NCBI RefSeq assembly: GCF_017562075.2
Contig: NC_054082.1
Location: 24,254,460-24,318,459, forward strand
Source of the DNA: Anopheles merus
Taxonomy: Eukaryota; Arthropoda; Insecta; Diptera; Culicidae
Length of the DNA stretch: 64,000 bases
Reading direction: 5' to 3'
The position numbers and the translations under genes were made by a program. Numbering within the stretch: position 1 is the stretch's first letter; every line of letters begins with the position of its first letter. Positions 50,228 through 62,400 of this stretch are shown in pieces. Under the pieces are notes generated by a model, which ran no database searches, had not been told where the DNA came from, and saw nothing but the letters and a program-made list of their open reading frames with translations.

Positions 50228-52884
50228 GTATCTGACCAATAAGTGAAACGAAATTGACAAACTAAACACGTAAAATTCTTTCCACTTTGATCGTTGAAAG
50301 TTGTTATCAGTCTCTAGATCATGTTTACGATCGCAATCAAATAATCCTCGCTCTGTTTTACAGTCCGAAACAATACTTTAATTCTTCTCGACACACAATG
50401 ACAATCTTGCACCAACAAAGCCTTGATCCTTTCAAATTCCTTAACCGATACACGAAATCCTTCCTAAAGGCCGCGCAACCTCCAGAGTGCTTCGCTTGTT
50501 ACGTACACCACACGCAAGATCCGATCAGGGGGGAGATTTCACAAGTGGTTGCATAAATCGTCAAACAATGGTGGCCGCTTTTCTGTGTGTGTGTGTGCCA
50601 GCAAACAAGGAACAACAACAAAAAAATCTGCAACCAAAACGGCCCAGCCTGTGTCTCAATTTTACTTTCCCCGTTTCTTCCCCCGTGTGGCGGCACATGA
50701 TACACCTCATCATAACTCAACTGTCGCCGACAGATATTTCTTTTTAATAAAGAATTATTTACCCCTTTTTCTTGGGCAACGATTTGCCCAGCAGCAGCAG
50801 ACGCATTGGATTTTCTTTTTTCCTTCTCTGCTCGTCCCATTTGCCAAAACCCGCGTAAATGCTTTATAAACGAATAAATTATTAGCTTGCGTTTTCATGT
50901 TCCATTTAACCTTTGCTGCGTGTTGATGTTTCCGCGTTTCTGCCAGCACCGCCAGAACAGGAGATTGCTAATCGTGAAGAAAGCAAATGGCAAAGGAAAA
51001 CCCTCGTTATAGAATCCTTTCCCTTTTGTGCCAACTACTCTGTACAATGCACACAATGGTGACCGACACCGGCTAAAACGCTCAAATGCAATAATACTCA
51101 TAATGCACTCGAGCACGTACCCCTAAACCCCTAGAATTGGGCCCCGACAGGCTCCTTTCACCGCGATCATCCGCGCCTTAATGCGCGCTTCATCCTTCAG
51201 GTAAGACGGGGCAAGCTTTCGCCAATAATCACACTGCGAACAGAGCATGCTCAATGCACAGCACACGGTAAAGGGGGAAAACCCTTTTTCCTTGGCCTTT
51301 CTTTCGATTGCCAATTTCTTCGCGAAAGAGGAAGGGAGCGACCAACAAAAGCAAGCGAAAGTGCAGTTGCATCACGTTTGCATCGCTGGGATGGATGGGT
51401 GTTTTGCACCATTTGCGATGTGTGCATCCTTGCCGCCCCAGGGGAGGAACGCTTGTGCACACGCCCGGAAGGGCTTTTCCACGATTATGTTCATTGTTTG
51501 CACAGCAAGCGTGCGGTAGTTGCGGTGTTGTCTCAAAGTTACGATCTTACAAAGGATGAGGCACTATGGGACAGAAGAGAGCCTGCAAAAGGAATAGTTT
51601 CATGGGGTTTTATCATTTTGTCCGTAAATGTCTTTTCTGTGCTTCTATTACTCTATTCGTTGAATGTTTGTTTTTTTTATTACAGTTTCAATATTGAGTC
51701 TAATTATACGTTAGAATTATATGTTTTTACGTTTACTTTCTTATTAAATTGTAATTTAGTGTCTTAATTAAATTTTTGGCTTAATTTAGATGACATACAA
51801 ATCATTTTACACAATTTTATCTCTTCTTCCTAACAACCGCAGTCTATAAATACTGAGTCTTCAAAACATCTTCAACAAAAAATAGACAAAATTTTAACCC
51901 ATTACCAATCCCACCGTGCACCATGCAACACGGTGCAGTTTTCCTTCCCTCAACCAGCTCAAACAGGGGGAGTGAAAAGTTGCAAAAAGCCATACCGCAC
52001 GCATAAATATCATTTCATTGCAGAAGAATTGTCTCGTCAGCCCCTCGCATATTGCATCTTGGCACAACCGTGGCACAACAAAAGGACGACCCACTGTCCG
52101 TGCCGAACCCGTTCGTCATCGGTCTTGTTATCCTGACGTTTTTCTTCGGCTCCTTGCATCAAGTAGGAACCAAAACTCCCTTTTTTGCACAGGCGAAAAG
52201 GAACTTTCTTCCCCTTTAAGGAAACAGCTTCGAGCGGGTCTTCTCTTGGCTCGTAGCTAAAGCCCATGTGCGTACGCACAGGGAAATAACAAAAAAGGTG
52301 GAAATCCTTTTGCCAAAACAGCAAACCTATTGATTGATTCGCCATCATCAATTTTATGTTGTTAGTGTGAATGGTAGTGTGGTTAATTGAAATGTTTAGC
52401 CCTGCCTTGCACCCAGAGCGGCAGAATAATGGTTCCTTCTTCCTTGGAAACGGAAAAGGGGAATAGCATCGTTTTTTTTTTTTTTTGTACTGTGTGCTTT
52501 AAAAAAGGTTTGCAACAATGGTATTCCCTATCTTTGCATGCGTTTGCTAATAGATTTCATCGCGAAGTTTGACTGTGTGGAAGAAAAAAGAAATACAAGG
52601 AGTACCGCTTCCCCGAGGGGAAGTGTTTGCGAATGTTGCCTTTTCTGTTATTTTTATCACTCAATCATGTTCAATGAAAATATTTATATTGAACACAGGT
52701 TTGTGTCTTCGTTTCTGGCTGTTTGACAAACCTGGGGGATGAGCTGAAATCTGGGATGAAAAGCGGGGTTTCGGTGTGATAGAGATGTTTCGATCCGAAG
52801 ATCAAGCTGAACATTGCTGATAAAGCTTTTGACATGGATCGGTGTAAATATTGTTAAATGGAAAGAGCCTTTGTTTGTGTGCTT
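50228..52884. other. Gene-free DNA
   Basis: No recognisable gene, RNA or mobile element. The middle (about 50900-51500) is G/C-moderate with short frames on both strands; 51600-51900 is A/T-rich. A 14-T run lies at 52472-52486. Nothing else can be assigned. Confidence 0.5.
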
Positions 52885-53054
52885 GATTTTTCACACCGCT
52901 TTATGTGATTTAGCGTTTAGATTGGAGTATTCGGAGCGGCAAATTGAAGGAAATTGCAAACATATGATGGGTTTTATATAATTTTATCAACTCTTTTCTT
53001 CTTTAAATTTCATCTCGAATTACCACTTATTGTTATGTTTCTTCAGAAAATAAC
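52885..53054 (+). repeat. Unassigned dispersed repeat, copy A
   Basis: The segment opens GATTTTTCACACCGCTTTAT and closes with CTTCAGAAAATAACG. It matches 55255-55379 in the same orientation along nearly its whole length. Shared blocks include TTTATGTGATTT, GCGTTTAGA, ATCAACTCTTTTCTTCTTTA and TCTCGAATTA. Relative to copy B it has about 29 extra bases after GCGTTTAGA and about 10 extra in the TTTTATATAATTTTAT part. Weak similarity may extend about 25 bases past the right border. I see no open frame, terminal repeat, poly(A) or target-site duplication. It could be part of an unknown mobile element or a local duplication. Confidence 0.75.
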
Positions 53055-54543
53055 GTCAGTTAAGATAAGTCTGAAGTAATGTATTGCGAGTAGATGTACG
53101 AAATACAATTTGAATGCAGCTTGCATTAATGCATCCTGTTGCAGTTGCTGCTCTTTCGTAAGAAGCTGTCTCCAATTCACACGACTTCCACAGCACAGCT
53201 GATTAGCTCGAGGCAGTGTCTTCCCATCTTGCCATCCTGCCGTGTGAGAATCCTTTTAAACGTCACCACTCACTCGCATTCTTTCTTTCTGCCTGACTAT
53301 GATAAATACGCAGACTCCGGTAGATGCCTTCCAGCAGTTGTGCTGGAAACCACCCAACAAAAGTGCCAACCGAAACCAACCGAACGGCCGACCGACCGAC
53401 TGACGTCCCGAGATATTGAAACCCTGCAATCTGCATATAAATTGTTATCAATCATTAATTATGTCAATAAAAGTAAACACATTATCCATCGCCACACACA
53501 CACACACACTGATGAGGCACCGATCACAGGAGAGAGAGGGGGGTTTTTGTGTGCTTGGTTTCCTTTTTTCCTCATTGTACCGCACACCACACAGAAGCGC
53601 ACCCCTGCCCTGGTGTGTGACCTCGAGAGTCTTCCTGCTTCCTGCATCTCATTATGGATTGCACCGCCAGGGGAAAGGATTTTACTTCCTCAAAAGTCCT
53701 CCAGCTCAGGGACGCATTCCCAGTCTGGCCCGGGCTTGAAGTGTGCCTCGAGGGAAGCGGGGAACAAAAGGTAAAACGCTCTGTGTGCATGAGTATTCAA
53801 ATAGTGCCACTATGCTTACCTGTTATGTCAACCGTTTCCCGTGTGCAGTGTGCGCTGTATCAGTGCTACTTCAGTTTGGAAAGTAAAAAAAAAGACAAAG
53901 CAAGGAAAAAATCGTCTCCCAGAGCCTGGCCAAGACAGATCACCCGACCGACCGAACGGAGCAGCTCATTTTCATAATCTTCCTTCCGTTAAGGGGTCCT
54001 GCGTGAGTATGGACATTTTTTTGTTTGCTTGATGCTGCTGCTAGTCCATCTTACCCTGAGAAAGACACGATCTTCCGGAGCAAAATGAAAAAAAAAACGC
54101 TATCATTCTCACCAAAGCGACGCTTCTTTGCTCCTGGTTCAATGATGAGTTTACAGGACACATAGCGGTTGGTGCAATGATTATGGGTCTTTGACAACAC
54201 ATTTCGCCGCAGGATACGAGGACTTACTTCCAAGACACAGAGAGATCGCGCCGGTTCAACGATCGTGCAACCGCGTGAGCAAAAACCGTGACCCAACGGT
54301 TTTTCAGATGACACTGGTAACGAACTTTTTTGGTGAACATTTTTTGTGTTTTGTGAGCATAACAATTATCTTGTTGAGAAACGGATTACGCGTGTTACGC
54401 TAGATAGGCTGTTACTCATTATATTTTTTTAATCAAACATCCGCAACATTCGTGTGCTGAAGAGTTGTACAGACTTGTACCGGATTTCTACCGATTTATT
54501 TATATTCACAGGTGTTGATTAAGACAATGAAGAAATTGATATT
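53055..54543. other. Gene-free DNA
   Basis: No gene or mobile element is recognisable. The longest frame (53139-53774) has no domain and crosses a CA microsatellite at 53493-53509, so it is rejected as a gene. The stretch lies between copy A of the unassigned repeat and SINE copy 3. Confidence 0.5.
53493..53509. repeat. CA dinucleotide repeat
   Basis: Eight uninterrupted CA units. Confidence 0.8.
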
Positions 54544-54555
54544 ATAGACAAGATC
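54544..54555. repeat. Left 12-bp target-site duplication of SINE copy 3
   Basis: ATAGACAAGATC immediately precedes the TTC-repeat tail of the minus-strand SINE and recurs exactly at 54781-54792. Confidence 0.95.
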
Positions 54556-54780
54556 TTCTTCTTCTTCTTCTTTGGCACAACAACCGCTGTCGGACGAGGC
54601 CTGCCTGTACCCATTATTAAAAGAATTGAGCTTGGCTTTCAGTGACTTATTGTTACCATAGCAGGATAGTCAGTCCTACGTATGGAAGAACGGTCCATTC
54701 GGGGCATGAACCCATGACGGGCATGTTGTTATGTCGTAAGAGACGACGACTGTACCACCATACCAGCCCTCATGGTCCTC
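54556..54780 (-). mobile_element. tRNA-derived SINE, SINE200-like, copy 3, with exact insertion footprint
   Basis: On the minus strand the body reads ATGGTGGTACAGTCGTCGTC, then a B-box region (GGGTTCATGCC) near 54702-54712, then AGGACTGACTATCCTGCTAT and CACTGAAAGCCAAG. Next come GGCAGGCCTCGTCCGACAGC and GTTGTTGTGCCAAAG, before a clean GAA-repeat tail at 54556-54572. The perfect 12-bp duplication ATAGACAAGATC flanks it, which is the product of target-primed insertion by a LINE machinery. The 5' end carries about 15 bases more than copies 1 and 2 (GAGGACCATGAGGGCTGG on the minus strand). The B box has one change from consensus. The exact duplication makes it the youngest of the three copies. 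Confidence 0.93.
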
Positions 54781-54792
54781 ATAGACAAGATC
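54781..54792. repeat. Right 12-bp target-site duplication of SINE copy 3
   Basis: ATAGACAAGATC, identical to 54544-54555, follows the 5' end of the minus-strand SINE directly. Confidence 0.95.
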
Positions 54793-55254
54793 ACATGGCT
54801 TGAAATAGGGCCAGGAGTAAAAGATCGAAGAGATGAATAGTGACAAAAACAGTGAGTGTAATTAGAAACCGTACTCTGCAAGACTAGGAATAGTAATAAA
54901 TACAAGATCCTTAAATCAGATCAAGTTTAGTTTGGTCAGTATAGACACGGGGACTTAAAAAATACTTAATCGAAAGATGACAACTGAAGTTAGCATCACA
55001 TTTACAGAGAGATATCGACACAGAGTTCAACTTACCGTACGAAATAGAGTTCAAAACAAAGATATTGATAATAAATGAAAATTTGTTCATGCGACCGGAA
55101 CAGGATCAAAGAATATCCACTGAATACTGAAGCCTTGAGAAACATCCAGGAATAGCGAAGTTAATACAAGTTGAGAAAGTGTTGGCACTGACATTAATAC
55201 AAAGATAGTCATTAATACAATGAGTAGGTCCTAGCCAAAGACTATTATCGACGG
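54793..55254. other. Gene-free A-rich DNA
   Basis: The plus strand is purine-rich with many GATA, ATAGA and AATAC words and no long frame. No repeat boundary is seen except the start of copy B of the unassigned repeat at 55255. Confidence 0.5.
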
Positions 55255-55379
55255 ATTTTTCACACCTCTTTATGTGATTTCGCGTTTAGAAAATTGCTTA
55301 CATAAGAAGCGTTTTATCAACTCTTTTCTTCTTTAGATTTCGTCTCGAATTAGCACTTATTATTTCCTCAGAAAATAAC
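55255..55379 (+). repeat. Unassigned dispersed repeat, copy B
   Basis: The segment opens GATTTTTCACACCTCTTTAT and closes with CCTCAGAAAATAACA, with the same order of blocks as copy A at 52885-53054 and in the same orientation. It is shorter because two internal stretches of copy A (about 29 and 10 bases) are absent, plus a few bases in the TATTGTTATGTTTC part. The shared blocks differ by scattered substitutions. The starts of the two copies lie about 2.37 kb apart, with SINE copy 3 between them. No family is recognised. Confidence 0.75.
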
Positions 55380-57335
55380 ACCAATTATAGACAGTACCAA
55401 TGCCTCAAAGTCATGTCTTGTATCATCTTTTGAGGTTTAGACAGTCCAGAGATTTATAACCTATCCTTGCTTTGTACATTGTTAACATTCTACTCCAAAT
55501 ATAAGATTCAGCAAATCAGCAATACAACGCTTCTAATACAACATTTCCATCATCATTTGGTCATCAATCAAATTTCGCTCTTTCGGGAAAATTTAAAAAA
55601 TCTTTACCCACCCAGCGCTCCCCCTTCCCATTCACCCTACGATAAAGCGCATTCCCTTTCGCACGTCGGAATGAGAAAAAAGGGTTCCTACACACACACA
55701 CACTCATGCGCGCACAGGACCCCTTTAATCTAAACCGCAGCCCGAAAGGAATGATTTTCTTCGATCATCAAAAGTCTCGACCCGTGACGAGAAAAAAGGC
55801 AGATTCTCGTATGCAAATTAGAATCTCCGCCGCGTCCCTGGCCTGGCTGGTAGAAGTGTTGTGCACGGCTTACAGAAGAATTGAGAGAAAAAAAACCCTT
55901 AGCTAGCCAACAAAAAAGGATTCACCCGGAAGGGGGCAAGTCGCGCGAAGTGAGGCACAGGGGTCCGCTCGAACGCACCGCTGTAGAAGTTTGTACCATG
56001 GGCCAGTAAATATAAATTAATGATTATGCCATGGAATTAGACGCACAGATAGATGGATCTTCTGCTCTTCAGCAGGACTGCGCATAGGAAAGTGACGAGA
56101 AAAAAAGCATCATCTTGAAAACGAAAAAAACACAACTAAGACATGGAAATGATACGGAAGTACACCGTCGTCGTCGCCGTTGCTGTCGCTGGCACTATGG
56201 AAACCGGTACCCGCACGTACCGTTAAAAAAGAAAAGGATTTAATGAGGAAATTCGGCACCGGAAGGGGTAAATGGCAGGATTAGATGTACGAGTCGAAGC
56301 GAGAAGCAGCGAAGAAAAAAACATTACCATGGGAATAAAAGTTTCCCCCACAGGACAGCCGAAGCCTGGTGAGGGGGTATGAAAAACGAACGCAAGCATG
56401 GAAGTACCATTAACTAAACTTTAAACAGCGCTTCAACCCAAAACATAAAGAATGCGCTCGATGAAGATAAAAAATCGACTGCAATTACTGTTTTTTTTTT
56501 GTGAATTGGCAAAGAAAAAAGGATTGCGAGGGTAAACTGATTGTGTTTCATTTAATCCATCAGAAATGGAGTTTAATAGACAGCGTTCAGTATAACGTCC
56601 TCGATATCATACAACTCCCAAATAAAGGTTGAAATTCTCTTAACACTACCAACAGCTATCGATTGATCGAAACCACAATTTAAACTCTTTCTACAACCAA
56701 AAAATAACTCTTTTCCGCTTACCCGCTGCTATGTGACAAATCAATTCAACGCAAACGGAATGGTGGAGTCATTTCCCTGCCACACTGTCCGCCTGCAAAA
56801 CTAACAATCAATCAATCAGTCAGCCAGTGCCATTCGCCACAGTTTGTTTCTCACAAGCGCATCCACACTGCATCGCATGCAATGCACTGCATCCAGCAAA
56901 ATAAAAAAAAAAAACAATCAATCATTACAAACCAACTCTAGTTAAACGGACGCAGCCAATCGTGTATCGTTAACTCTTTTCCGTTTCCGTTCCATTGGAA
57001 CCCGTCGGGGATTTTTTTATTAATAATTTCTCAACTCCAGCTCCAATTCAAACGGTGCCGGCGCTGAAAATGGTGTAAAATTTTCTAATTTGACACACTC
57101 CAGCAGCACAACAATTAATTGTGTGTGTGCCCTATAGCTGATCAATTCCACGTCATTTTCATTCTTCGCCTGCCACGACACACTCCCTTTACACCTTTAC
57201 GGGTTTTATTTTTTTCTTTCTTTTCAACTCACACAAAAATGGGAATACAATCGCCCCATTCTGTGTGCGACACAAAACTGCACGCTCCCGGTCCCGCATT
57301 GGGAAATGCAAATTCGATTGACTATTAACCAAATA

Positions 57336-57365
57336 CGTCCTATTGATCATGCGATCAATAGGACG
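57336..57365. repeat. Perfect short hairpin, 13-bp stem
   Basis: CGTCCTATTGATC and its exact reverse complement GATCAATAGGACG are separated by only ATGC. A further GATCAAT follows at once. It is too short for a microRNA precursor of normal length. It could be a protein-binding dyad or a remnant of a small inverted duplication. Confidence 0.8.
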
Positions 57366-57521
57366 ATCAATGCTGGCTGATGCATCCTTTTGCTGCTGAG
57401 CGATACCTCCCTTCGATTCTCAGCGCACGGGAAAAGGGGTCTTAAGGATCTTGCCAGAATGGAACGATACTGCCTTAAGGCTAGGGGGTTTTGATCCTAA
57501 AGTATGCAAATTACCGGTCCC

Positions 57522-57544
57522 GTGTGCGTGTGTGTGTGTGTGTG
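57522..57544. repeat. GT dinucleotide repeat
   Basis: Eleven GT-type units with one GC interruption near the start. Confidence 0.8.
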
Positions 57545-59455
57545 GCGGTGTGCATGGGAAAATTCACCACTTCTTCATATGCAAATCAATCGAACCTTCT
57601 TGCCTCTCGAAAGCCACCCAGGCCAGCGGAAGATGTTACGCTCTATTTGGATATTTATTGATAAATGTGTGAAAGGTACACAAAGACGCTACAATAGATC
57701 GATGCCACGGCCGGGATGGATGGGTTCCGTCTTTCTCTCTGCCAGGGCGCCAGCTGCACCATCCATGCTTGCCACCCCACAAGCAACTGATTTATGCAGC
57801 GTTCGCGAGCGTTTCGATCACATCTTCGAAAGCGAAGAAAAGCGGAGAACCGATCCCGTGTCCCGTCCCGTCTTTAATGGCTCTAATCATCGTTGCCGAA
57901 AAGAGCCGGGACGACCGTGTGCGCCGGTATTTGCATAAAAATGCAACACACACACACAACGGCGGAACGGTTTGTTGCTGTGGCCGCGAGCACAACAATG
58001 AGCACAACAACAACAACGGGTTGCACAATGCGACACCCGTTGGTGTTTGATTTTTCGCAACAAAACCACCGTTCGCTACTGCAGCGTACGAATTGCAGCG
58101 ATAGCGGGTTTTTGTCACTGCAAACGAGCCGTATCGGATGGCGATGGGAATATTGAGCCGTTTGGGCAATAAATTCAACTTAGCTTGCGGTGCATAAGAT
58201 TCAGGGCAAGAAGGATGCATGCAACAGTTTGCTGCAAATGCAAATTCAAAGTGCATCGTTTACAAAGGATAAAGTTATAAATTGAGGTATAAAGTAGGAA
58301 AAACCAAGCCCTGAAAAGTGTCACCAAGAACGAAACGCACCTAAAACAACATGTGGCATCGCTGGAGGAGTACCGGCAAGGCATCATCACCATCACCAAT
58401 CAGCTACCACTGTTTGAGGATCGTTTTTTCCCACAGATCTCTGTTCCCATTTTTCCTCCGTGTGCATTTCAGTTGTTTTCGTTGCCATGTACACGCGGCG
58501 GAAGACATAAAACATTTGGATAGCGAGAGTGAACGACGCGGGACGAAATCTTTTATTTTTTCCTGCTGCTGTTTTTACTCTCCCGCACGGTTCATCCACA
58601 CTCGGAAGAAGGTATATTCCATTTCATTTGGAGTATTTTTTTTATTAACAATTTGATCATGGTTATTTGGAAAAGATTTTTTTTTTTTGCATTATAAAAA
58701 CCTCTGTTCAACCAGGCTGGCACGTGCTGCAAACAGTGAGTTTTTATTTGCGGCAAAAACACTTTCCTTCCAGAAAAAAAGGACTCAAACACAGAAAAAA
58801 TGACGCCTTTTGTCCCATGCTCGTGTACATTTGTTGGTTTCTGCCTCCGCTGTGGGTCAACCGTTTCTTTGCTGTCCCTTCTGCAATGTTTCAATTTTCC
58901 CCCGGTCGGCCACAGGGCATGCCGCTGGGAACAAAACCACAAGACACTTGAGACGGGCCTAATTGGGAGTCGCCGTTGTCACACGACCCGAAACACAAGC
59001 GTTAACTAGTTTACGGTTCGTTTGAGGAAAGGAACATTTTTATTAGACAAGAGGGAAGACATCAATTTTAGGAAAACATGCTGCTATTTTCTATCATGCT
59101 GTAGAAGTAGAACATTAAAGCAAGTTTTCTCTTTTGAAAATTCTTCATATACAACTTTCCTCATACAACGCTTTTTTGAGCCTGACGATCCTCGATCAAT
59201 GACCTCGTAGGAAAGTTCATAAAAATCCTGCATAGAAGCCGCTTCACACGACCACATATGGGTGGGCAGAGATTCTAATTTGTTGCAACACACCAGCTGT
59301 GGCAAGGGACGACGGCCTGGAAAATCCTTCCAAAGCGAACCGAAACCGTGGGAAGTTCGGCAGCGATCGCCGGCATATCCTTGCACGCCCGCCACACAGT
59401 GCAGCAAACCGGGTGACAAATCCTTCGCACGGAAGTGACGTGATCTTACTTAACC

Positions 59456-59490
59456 GCAGCAGCAGTAGCAGCAGCATCATCATCATCATT
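59456..59490. repeat. Compound AGC/ATC trinucleotide repeat
   Basis: AGC units with one AGT variant pass directly into ATC units. Overlapping frames read serine or leucine strings and are artefacts. Confidence 0.8.
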
Positions 59491-62400
59491 GCGTGTCCTC
59501 GAACCCGCCAGATGCGCCACATTCCGAGCAATAACAAAAAAAAAAAGGATACTCTCACTCTCCGTGTCTCCGTGTGTGAGCACGCACTGCTTCGGGTGTT
59601 TTTTTTTTAATTCCCCTGCCATCCAGCACAACCGACGATGATCCCACGCTTCTTGGGTCACGGATTCTCGACGGGCAAAAGACGCGCCACGGCATCATTA
59701 TCCTTCGCGGGTTTTAGTGACGCGCCGCGAAGACACACACACACACAAATAAGATCCACTTTGTACCGGCCGGCCGTCATGCTTCCTGCTGCCTGCTCGG
59801 TTTGGATGCCGGTTGGGACGTTTTTTTTTTATTGTTATTACTCCAACCGCGGCTTTGGTCGGATGATGGGCATGGGAAAAAAAATCTCACGTCCGGTTAC
59901 GTCGGGTGGAAGTGATCCAAAAAATAAAAAATAAATAGGTCCTAGCGCACGTCATCCTTTCTTCCACGCTGTCGCGTTACGTGCGTTCATCTAAATATTA
60001 CACGCAGCAGTATTCAAATCTCGCGGGTCGAACCATCTGGAGAGTGGCCAGCGTCAAAGCCAGCGGATATGTGTCGGGGTTCCGGCAGCAGCCGGAATCG
60101 ATTGAAATCGAAAGGAAACCGATGATTTGTTTGCTACCGTGAAGGAAGCCAGCTGGAGGTCGTGGCAAGGGTCAGCTTGGGAAGTGATTTTTTTTTGTCC
60201 ATTTCCTGTTGTGTTGGATGCATTTGGGAGCAATAAAGCTTCATTCCTGTCGTGCATTACAGGTGACACACAACAATGCTGCGCCTTTAGGGCATCATTG
60301 AACAAAAAGGCTACATGAAACTATAAACGATCGCGCTGCTGTAGCTCGATCAATGCAAAGGTCTCCTTTACAATCGTGCTCCCTCCTTTCAAGCCATTTC
60401 TATCGCTCCAAACCCGTTAAAATCGCATTCCCATCTTGAGCGTGGTGACATTCTACGCCACTCCAAAATATGTTCACCCACAGCAACGATCTCCGTCCGC
60501 AATTTTGCGAATAATGATCAGTTTGCATATCGAGCGCAAGCGCCACTTTTATCACCTTGGACTGATCGACGACGCCAACCAACGCCACCTCGACCTCGCT
60601 GCAACTCCCGCTCCAGCCATTAATGCCGTTAGTAGCTCAATGCCTCCAAAATTACCCTCTCCACCGACACTTTGCCGGCCACTTTGCCGGCACCCGCTCC
60701 AACACCAAGGCGCACGTCCTAATGTGGATCGATTCGCTTCGAACCGCTTCGAAAACGGAGCAGTGCCTTTGGAATAATTAGATTTTCTGCTTGCCTTAAA
60801 ACGGTCCATCGGTCGGGAGTGCCTCTCGTGCACGCGGGCCCTCCACCCCCTCGCCCGCGAATGGTGGGTCGGCTTGATCACGATCGCGAAGCCATGGCAA
60901 TCGGAAGCCCTTGTGCCAGCGGCGCGCGAAAGATCGACCCGGCGAACGACCGCGCGGAACGTGCATACATAATTCTCGTGCCGTAATTAGAAGCATTTCA
61001 ATTATTTCCTTTCTCCAGCATCCAAGGGCGAGAGGGTGAGGAAGGGTTTAGAGCAGGTGAAGAAGAAGGTAACGTAAAACTAGGGAGCATTGAGCTGCAA
61101 AGGAAAGCTACATACATAGACAACAACGCAAAAAAACACTCCCTCCGTGCGCAAGAGCACTCATTTTGGAGGCACACATATGTTCATGCCCGCGATCGCG
61201 CTCGCGCGCGCCATCCCCAACATCCCGATTTGGGAGTGTGTGAGTGCGCGCTCGCGCGCAATGGGGCTCGATTTGAACATTCAATTACCGTGTGCCGGCC
61301 GGGCTCGGGATGAAAGTATGATGCCCGCATTTTTCGAAGGGCAGCCCATTTGCCCAAAATCCGCGTCGAATCGAAGGCGCTTGGCGAAGGCGGCAGCGCT
61401 AATAACACACGAGCCCCCGGCCTGGCGGAGGCGCCCGAACAGCAAACGGTCCAAAGGCACTAAGGTTGGAAGCTTGCAGCCTCACCACCTGGCAATCATT
61501 AACACGTGCGTAGATAATTGGAAATTTAAAACATGGTGCTCCCCCCGGACTGTTCTAGGCGTTGGTTAGGGCAGGTTTTTGGGCGCTTTCTTTCTCAACG
61601 CCACGCGAAAAGTATTGAAATTGGGAAGCGATCGCGCGATCGTCGCCTTCCAGTTGCACCTTTCCTGAAGTGTATCTCCTCACAATCAGGCAGCTACAGA
61701 AGATCTGAGTAAATTTCGCCTACCGTCTACTAGTAGCAGCTTCCTGCTTCGCCCTACCGAAACCCACAACACGCACACTTCAAACGCCAAACACCTTTTC
61801 CTCCCGTTTCTTTTTTTGTTGCTTGCTGTGTATGTTTGTACTTCCTTTCCAGCTCAAACCGGGCATTCCGCTGTGGCCGCCGAAAAACCTGCTGTTTCGG
61901 CACAGGTCTAGCTTTAATGATACAGCTTAACCGCCACCGGTAACTGTTCGAGCAAGCGGGGCGCAATTGGCTCGTCTGCCGCCGCGTGGCTCGTGCCTCG
62001 TGATTTTCAGCCCTATCGAAGCTACCAATTTGGCCCAGCCTTTCCTTTCCCCTTGCACTCTGGCCCATCCATGGGGCGGCGGTGGTTAGTCGGGTCAGTG
62101 CAACAAACTAGTGGAGCCACCAGGAAACGGCACATTACGCACAGTTAGGTTAGGGGAAAAGTACGCCCGTTCGGGCGAGGTTGCGGCCCACAGTAGCTAC
62201 ACGACCGGCCAATTCCAAACCTGCCGTGGTTGTCCGTGAGCGTGTGTGCTCGTTACCAAAACATCGTGAAATGATTGAAGTGTTCCAGTCAGTGCTCGGT
62301 GACACTGTGACCTCCAGAGAGGGAAAGACAAAGATTGAATGCAAATGTTGATCCGGAACTAAATGCAACCGGATCTAATAAGCTGATCCAGTTGTTTAAT

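Noticed and set aside
53139..53774. 211-codon open frame on the plus strand
   Set aside because: No domain, signal or splice context. It runs through a CA microsatellite that reads as a His-Thr string, and an antisense frame overlaps it.
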